Source: JBKBXU01 sp046313675
GTDB taxonomy: Bacteria; Bacteroidota; Bacteroidia; Cytophagales; Cytophagaceae
Reading direction: 5' to 3'
NCBI GenBank assembly: GCA_046313675.1
Contig: JBKBXU010000001.1
Location: 1 to 48,598, forward strand
Length of the DNA: 48,598 nucleotides
Of this stretch, positions 44,011 to 48,598 are shown one piece after another. Both the position numbers and the translations under genes were made by a program. The stretch's first letter is position 1, and each line of letters begins with the position of its first letter. The notes beneath the pieces are model-generated. The model searched no databases. It was not told the origin of the DNA and worked only from the letters and a program-made list of their open reading frames with translations.

Positions 44011-45341
44011 TAAAGCTCGTTAAAGGACTTTACTTGCCCCTGAAATTTTTTCTGCTGGGCGGCCTGGTGATAGCGGTATTTATTTTCAGCTTTGCCTTCC
44101 CGCTCCTTTTTATTCTTGCACAGGCCTTGCTAGTGCTTTTATTAGCAGGCTTACTGGCAGACGTATTTTTACTGTTTAATAAAAATGTCAGACTCAATTG
44201 CACGCGCTTTTCCGGCAATGTCTTTTCATTAGGAAGTGAAAATACCGTGCATATTCATATAGAAAATAACTTCCAGTATCCTTTAACAATCAAGGTGGTG
44301 GATGAATTGCCATTTCAATTCCAGGAAAGACAATTTGAGTTTCAGTTTAAATTAGGCTCCGATGACGAAAAGAAACTTACATATTCTCTTCGGCCAACTG
44401 AAAGAGGCGAGTATCATTTTGGCAAAACCCTGCTTTTTATAAGATCATTCCTTGGCCTGGCAGAACGCAAACTTCAGTTTGATCAGGAAAAGCTTGTGAA
44501 AGTTTATCCCTCCATTTTAGAAATGAAAAACATGGAACTGAAAGCTTTTCCACAAGTTTCGCATATGGGTGGTGTAAAGAAGATAAGGCGAATTGGCCAT
44601 AGCTATGAGTTTGAAAAAATTAAAAATTATGAACAGGGCGATGATATAAGAAGCATTCATTGGAAAGCGACAGGAAGAAGAGGGTATCTAATGGTGAACC
44701 AGTATGAGGATGAAAAGGCTCAACAGGTTTATTGCTTAATTGATAAAAGCAGGGTAATGAAAATGCCATTTAACAAGTTGAGCCTGCTTGATTATGCTAT
44801 TAATTCCTCTCTTGCGATATCGAACATTGCCTTACGCAAGCATGATAAAGCTGGGTTAATTACTTTTTCAGACAAATTTGAAACCCGGATTCCTGCTGCC
44901 AGGGGACACGGAAATTTGAAGAAGATTCTCGATGCCTTGTACAATGAGCAGGAAAGAAAAACAGAGGCCAATTATGAAGGGCTGTATCTGGGAATAAAAA
45001 ATCATATACGTGGACGAAGCTTGTTGTTTTTATACACCAATTTTGAGAGTCTTTATGCACTGGAGAGGGTTCTTCCTATACTGAGAAAAATTAATAAAAC
45101 CCATCTGCTGGTGGTAATCTTTTTTGAAAACACGGAAGTGAAAGATTTTTCAAGGCAAACTGTGCATACACTCCAGGATATACATGATCAGACAGTTGCT
45201 CAAAAATTTTTAGAAGAGAAACATCAGATAACCCTGCAGCTTCGAAAGTTTGGTATTCAGGCTTTGTATACCCGTCCGGAAGATCTGACCGTAAATACCT
45301 TAAACAAGTACCTGGAATTAAAATCCCGTGGGTTAATATAG
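44007..45341 (+). CDS. DUF58 domain-containing protein
   Basis: This 444-residue protein has two N-terminal helices (about 8-55), an Ig-like outward segment (about 60-160), then the DUF58 core: GHSYEFEKIKNYEQGDDIRS followed by HWKATGRRGYLMVNQYEDEK (the 'Y-x-x-G-D-x-x-R-x-I-x-W-x-x-T-A-R' signature). A VWA-like C-terminal domain (CLIDKSRVMKMPFNKLSLLD onward) has a DxSxxM-like site reading DKSRVM, so the metal site looks partly conserved. It is the likely target of the MoxR ATPase. Last gene of the operon, with a terminator 19 bases downstream. Confidence 0.93.
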   Translation: MIKLVKGLYLPLKFFLLGGLVIAVFIFSFAFPLLFILAQALLVLLLAGLLADVFLLFNKNVRLNCTRFSGNVFSLGSENTVHIHIENNFQYPLTIKVVDELPFQFQERQFEFQFKLGSDDEKKLTYSLRPTERGEYHFGKTLLFIRSFLGLAERKLQFDQEKLVKVYPSILEMKNMELKAFPQVSHMGGVKKIRRIGHSYEFEKIKNYEQGDDIRSIHWKATGRRGYLMVNQYEDEKAQQVYCLIDKSRVMKMPFNKLSLLDYAINSSLAISNIALRKHDKAGLITFSDKFETRIPAARGHGNLKKILDALYNEQERKTEANYEGLYLGIKNHIRGRSLLFLYTNFESLYALERVLPILRKINKTHLLVVIFFENTEVKDFSRQTVHTLQDIHDQTVAQKFLEEKHQITLQLRKFGIQALYTRPEDLTVNTLNKYLELKSRGLI

Positions 45342-45359
45342 ATTTATTAATAATAAAGA

Positions 45360-45396
45360 AAAAAGGAAAACCAATGTAAAATTGGCTTTCCTTTTT
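45360..45396 (+). terminator. Rho-independent terminator of the SpoIIM-DUF58 operon
   Basis: AAAAAGGAAAACCAAT and ATTGGCTTTCCTTTTT form a 15-pair stem with one A-C mismatch and loop GTAAA; the right arm ends in a T run. Confidence 0.9.
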
Positions 45397-45430
45397 ATAT
45401 TAGCTGTTCCCATCTTTTTAAAACAGGTTA

Positions 45431-45751
45431 TTAAAAATTACCGTCTAAAACCTCGTTATTGATACTTGCCGGGGCTTTGCTCCACCTGTTTTCAAGGTTT
45501 CTATGCAGTAGCCAGCAAGCAAGAATTCCAAAGGGCATGGCAATTAAATTTATTGCTATATCAGGTATATGATCAAGTTGAGGAGCTACACCGAGTTCAA
45601 TGAGAAAGCCCATGATTAAGCCGATCACGGCAGTTCCTGCATAATAGGACACTATTCCAAGTATGACATAAAGCCATTTTTTCTTTTTAAAGCGTTCTGC
45701 AAGACTGTAATAAGACTTGCCAATGAAATAAAGTAATAAAATTCCAAGCAC
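45431..45751 (-). CDS. Small membrane protein
   Basis: This 106-residue protein starts at GTG (45751); no ATG is in frame near it. Hydrophobic segments at about residues 1-12, 26-52 and 66-84 suggest three helices; the linker FKKKKWLY is positively charged. It converges with the DUF58 operon. No family recognised. Confidence 0.6.
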   Translation of the reverse strand: MLGILLLYFIGKSYYSLAERFKKKKWLYVILGIVSYYAGTAVIGLIMGFLIELGVAPQLDHIPDIAINLIAMPFGILACWLLHRNLENRWSKAPASINNEVLDGNF

Positions 45752-45876
45752 GATAAATAAGTATTAAATTAATGGATAAAAGCAAGTATTCAAGTTAAAA
45801 AGAAACTGTCTCTTTATAAAGATATTTTTTTTTAAATAAAGAATATTTTAACGAGAGGGTGTGGAGTGACCAACAG

Positions 45877-45918
45877 TAACCAAGCCTGGAAAAGTGTACA
45901 CCCTTCCAGGCTTGGTTA
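45877..45918. repeat. Perfect 15-base inverted repeat
   Basis: TAACCAAGCCTGGAA (45877-45891) and TTCCAGGCTTGGTTA (45904-45918) flank AAGTGTACACCC, which itself holds the palindrome GTGTACAC. It lies 11 bases downstream of the 45930-47690 gene on the minus strand. No T run follows, so it is more like an interspersed palindromic element than a classic terminator; TGGAAGGG-type text recalls the REPs at 32 kb. Confidence 0.75.
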
Positions 45919-45929
45919 AAGAGATATCT

Positions 45930-47690
45930 TTAATACCTGTAAGATATTCCGAAATCTATTCCAAAGGCGAAAGGTTTTAGTTGGAACAATTCACTTTTCT
46001 TTTGCAATGGACTAACAAACTGTGTGTATTTTGGACTTACCAATACATGTAGCTTATCGCTTATCTTATATTGGAATCCTGCGCTTGCCTGAAAGGAAAA
46101 GCTGAATATGCTGTTTGGTCCACGGTTGTTGAAGATGCTATGCTCCTGGGCTGTATAGAATGACGCATTCTCTCTTCTAAGGGTTCTGTTGCTTATAAAA
46201 ATATGGGTATTGATACCAAGTCCCAGATTATAAGCAACTCTTTTATTCCCATTTATGCGGTAATTAACAGAAAATGGTATGGTCAAAAGATTCATCCTGC
46301 TAGTTACATCCTCCATGTAATATTCCTGAAGTGTCGTGTCTCTTAATGTTCGTGTATAAGTAGTGTCGTATGAATAAACTGCTTGACCTTGTTCATTGTA
46401 TGTTACTGTTGGATATATATTTTGTTGACTTACAGTATCCTGTATATAAACGTTTCTCGATGTAGCTACTTTGTATTGATTGCTTAAGCGATGAAAACCT
46501 ATACCTGTTCTTATAGATGCATGATTTCTTATTGGTACATCCAGTTGCAAAGCTCCCGACATGCCCAAAGACATCTTATTCTCATTAGACAGGTTCATCA
46601 TGGAAACATCAGAGATGTTTGAGTGTATTAGTTCCGGTGATCCTGTTATAATCAAGGACTTTCTGTTTTTGATGTATCTGTCGTCTTTCTGCTTATCTTC
46701 TGTTTCCGTAATATTTTCCGGTTCGGAAAGTTCAGTATCTTCTTCCAATGTTTCAGAAAGTTCAGCATCTTTTGATTGCTTCTTCGTATTTTTACCTGCT
46801 ATAGAGCTTGATTCATTTTCATTATCAAGGAAATTTGATCGTAACTCTGACCTGTTTTTATCAGATATTCCCTGATCCATCATTTCTTCATTTGAAACCA
46901 CGGCATGTTTTTGGACATCAACAAAATTTGTTTGTAGTTCCTGGATAGCTCTTGTCTTTTCAGAAGTTGGCTTTCTAAGATCATTATTGGACAACGTGTT
47001 TTTTAAAAGCTCTTTTTCTGTACCGGTTGTGTTTTGCTCGCTCGTGGCATACTGGTCAGCAGCTGAAATTTTAGTTACATCATTGCTCTCTATGTTTCTA
47101 TCTTCAAAATTTGAGTTAGCTTTTTTATTATTCTTTCTAGTAATATTATTCTGGGATTTTGAAGGTGTATTATTTTCTGATATTACCAAGGGTGAATTGT
47201 TTGGCTTTGAATTAGGAATTGCATTCCGGTTATCCTCCGTCTTAGCAAAAATTATCTTTTTGTTCTCACCATTGGAGCTTCTTTGTATGCTATTCTTCTC
47301 AATTATAAATCCTTGCGAATGTAAAGAATGATCAAATCCACCGTTATTTATGTGTATATCGCCGCCCTTATTTTTGTACTCATTATTGGTAAATGGAGAA
47401 TTCTGTTCTTTATTTTCGTAACTCAGAAGGTATTCTGTAGAATTTTGAACATCAATTTTATTTTCCTGGCTAAGCTTATTGCCTGAGATTTCCTTATACG
47501 AAAAATACCCGACAGTTCCAGTTGCTATTATGGCAATAAAAAGCACAGGGAGCCAGTACAGACCTCTTCTTTTTCTGCTTTTCCTGTTGTGTTCTTCTAT
47601 AACCTCCCAGGCCATTGCCGGAGGTTCGGCTTCGAAATTGTAAAGCCTGTTATGAAGATCATTTTTGAAGCTGTCGTTGTTATGCTCCAT
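45930..47690 (-). CDS. Envelope protein with inner-membrane anchor and C-terminal beta-barrel
   Basis: This 586-residue protein starts with a cytosolic segment of about 42 residues (SFKNDLHNRLYNFEAEPPAM; MAWEVIEEHNRK then SRKRR), as in Bacteroidetes anti-sigma-like proteins, and one membrane helix (43-64). A long Asn/Ser/Lys/Glu-rich linker of about 270 residues follows, then an outer-membrane-type beta-barrel domain (about 340-586; LGMSGALQLDVPIR, RMNLLTIPFSVNYRI, FSFQASAGFQYKI) ending in the strand DFGISYRY. It overlaps the ECF sigma gene by 11 bases. It may span both membranes and control the sigma factor (inference). Confidence 0.85.
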   Translation of the reverse strand: MEHNNDSFKNDLHNRLYNFEAEPPAMAWEVIEEHNRKSRKRRGLYWLPVLFIAIIATGTVGYFSYKEISGNKLSQENKIDVQNSTEYLLSYENKEQNSPFTNNEYKNKGGDIHINNGGFDHSLHSQGFIIEKNSIQRSSNGENKKIIFAKTEDNRNAIPNSKPNNSPLVISENNTPSKSQNNITRKNNKKANSNFEDRNIESNDVTKISAADQYATSEQNTTGTEKELLKNTLSNNDLRKPTSEKTRAIQELQTNFVDVQKHAVVSNEEMMDQGISDKNRSELRSNFLDNENESSSIAGKNTKKQSKDAELSETLEEDTELSEPENITETEDKQKDDRYIKNRKSLIITGSPELIHSNISDVSMMNLSNENKMSLGMSGALQLDVPIRNHASIRTGIGFHRLSNQYKVATSRNVYIQDTVSQQNIYPTVTYNEQGQAVYSYDTTYTRTLRDTTLQEYYMEDVTSRMNLLTIPFSVNYRINGNKRVAYNLGLGINTHIFISNRTLRRENASFYTAQEHSIFNNRGPNSIFSFSFQASAGFQYKISDKLHVLVSPKYTQFVSPLQKKSELFQLKPFAFGIDFGISYRY

Positions 47691-48270
47691 TTGATATTAA
47701 ATAAGATTTATCAATATTTTTTTTTGTCAATATTTCGCCCAAAACTTTTTTTGCCCTGGAATACTGAGATTTTGAAGTCCCTTCAGAGATGTTTAATATT
47801 TCAGCGATCTCTTTATGGCTGTAACCTTCAATGGCATACATATTCAATACAATTCTGTATCCGGATGGTAATGAATTAATGCTTTCCATCAATTCCTTGT
47901 CAGAAAGGGCATCAATGATATTATCACTACTATCTGCTTCTATTTCGTTGTTGTTGGATATCAATAACATTTCCCTTTTTTTTACCCTGTAATAATCTAT
48001 GGCAGTGGTAACAACAATGCGTCTGATCCAACCTTCCAAAGATGCTCCTTTTTGGGAAAAGCTATCAATTTTAGTAAATACTTTAATAAATGCATCCTGA
48101 AGAATATCCTGAGCTTCATCTCTGCACCTGGCGTATCTGCAACACACCCCAAACATTATTTTAGAAAAACGGACATACAGCTCTTTTTGAGAAGCCGGGT
48201 CTTTTTTTCTGCATCCCCTTACTAATTTTTCCTGTTCGTTACTTGTGAGCATTGGGTGTTTTTCAGGCAA
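47680..48270 (-). CDS. ECF-type RNA polymerase sigma factor
   Basis: This 196-residue sigma-70 family protein has region 2 (LYVRFSKIMFGVCCRYARCR; EAQDILQDAFIKVF; GWIRRIVVTTAIDYYR) and region 4 (SINSLPSGYRIVLNMYAIEG; SHKEIAEILNISEGTSKSQY, a helix-turn-helix). It directs transcription of an envelope-related regulon whose members are unknown. The gene ends inside the next gene's start (11-base overlap), an arrangement typical of a sigma factor with its membrane partner. Confidence 0.93.
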   Translation of the reverse strand: MPEKHPMLTSNEQEKLVRGCRKKDPASQKELYVRFSKIMFGVCCRYARCRDEAQDILQDAFIKVFTKIDSFSQKGASLEGWIRRIVVTTAIDYYRVKKREMLLISNNNEIEADSSDNIIDALSDKELMESINSLPSGYRIVLNMYAIEGYSHKEIAEILNISEGTSKSQYSRAKKVLGEILTKKNIDKSYLISNGA

Positions 48271-48512
48271 ATTTCCCGTAAGACGAACCAGAACTCATAA
48301 GGGTTGCATGGCCGGCCAATTAAAAAATTTCCAGGTAAATAGATAATCAATTTATATATTTTTTACATCATTTAAAAGCTTCCAGGGGAGGCTTTTTAGT
48401 ATTTTTTCAGGATGCTTCGGTATTTTTTTCACATCCCATGCAACCTTTCTTTTCTGATTTACGTCTGCCGGTAGATTTTTCGAATTTTTAAACTTAAACT
48501 AACTATACTTTT
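48271..48512. other. Divergent intergenic region
   Basis: It separates the sigma factor gene (-) from a new gene (+). AAAAGCTTCC (48374-48383) and GGAGGCTTTT (48387-48396) form a 10-pair hairpin with loop AGG and one G-T pair. No gene is seen. Confidence 0.4.
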
Positions 48513-48598
48513 ATGAGAAAAAATTTACTAATCAGCAGATTGCTTGCTTTGATTATTTTCTTATTCGGAGGAACGGTGTTTGCTCAGACCCCAAAACT
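48513..48598 (+). CDS. Secreted protein, 5' end only
   Basis: Only the first 28 codons are present. They encode MRKNLLISRLLALIIFLFGG followed by TVFAQTPK, a standard signal peptide cleaved after FAQ. VFAQ-type signals in this phylum commonly begin outer-membrane or T9SS-exported proteins. The gene continues beyond the window. Confidence 0.8.
   Translation, partial: MRKNLLISRLLALIIFLFGGTVFAQTPK

Overview
The window comes from a low-GC member of the Bacteroidetes (Bacteroidota), most likely a free-living gliding or marine-type Cytophagales. The evidence is several proteins with type IX secretion (T9SS) sorting domains, a CHU_C/gliding-type secreted protein, a Bacteroidetes-type sdhCAB complex II, lipoproteins and outer-membrane barrels ending in F/Y, and start codons without Shine-Dalgarno boxes. 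No rRNA, tRNA or CRISPR array was seen. The species is inference only.

Layout. 1-2334 (-): a large secreted CHU_C-type protein, frameshifted and running out of the window. 2499-5959 (+): sdhC-sdhA-sdhB, closed by a terminator. 6120-8366 (+): a GH3 lipoprotein beta-glucosidase, convergent with 8394-12194 (-), a 1266-residue T9SS-exported serine protease; the two genes share a perfect inverted repeat across their stop codons. 12688-15295 (+): a LytS-type kinase and LytTR regulator, followed by a T9SS-exported M6-like metalloprotease (15518-18355).

18843-22237 (-): small accessory genes, namely a GyrI-like effector-binding protein, a lipoprotein and membrane proteins including a tandem paralogous pair. 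22238-24070 is a mosaic patch with a hairpin element, a frameshifted two-gene unit, a truncated rhuM remnant and a GC-rich structured element. 24247-25902 (+): a PAS histidine kinase. 25919-29643 (-): mostly small unknown genes, an intergenic repeat, a decayed orphan T9SS sorting domain, a TonB-C-like protein and a YdcF/DUF218 protein.

29791-31586: a small secreted protein and outer-membrane barrel proteins. 31749-33230: a REPtron, i.e. a RAYT (REP-associated tyrosine transposase) gene with five REP-like hairpin elements, a duplicated copy of its own 3' tail, and broken genes at its edges. 33365-38409: a methyltransferase, a DUF2007-like membrane protein, a small secreted protein, a DUF1566-type lipoprotein broken by one stop codon in its signal peptide, a LamG-type protein, a Yip1-family protein and a barrel protein.

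38466-45341: an RDD protein divergent from a tightly overlapping five-gene operon (SpoIIM-like, DUF4129, DUF4350, MoxR ATPase, DUF58), a conserved Bacteroidetes cell-envelope module. 45431-48270 (-): a small membrane protein, then an envelope protein with an inner-membrane anchor and a C-terminal barrel, co-transcribed with an ECF sigma factor. The window ends in the signal peptide of another secreted protein.

The strongest candidates for unusual biology are the REPtron at 31.7-33.2 kb, the mosaic patch at 22.2-24.1 kb and the sigma factor/envelope-spanning protein pair. Several genes are broken by one-base differences, many in short homopolymers, so read-level checking must come before biological interpretation.
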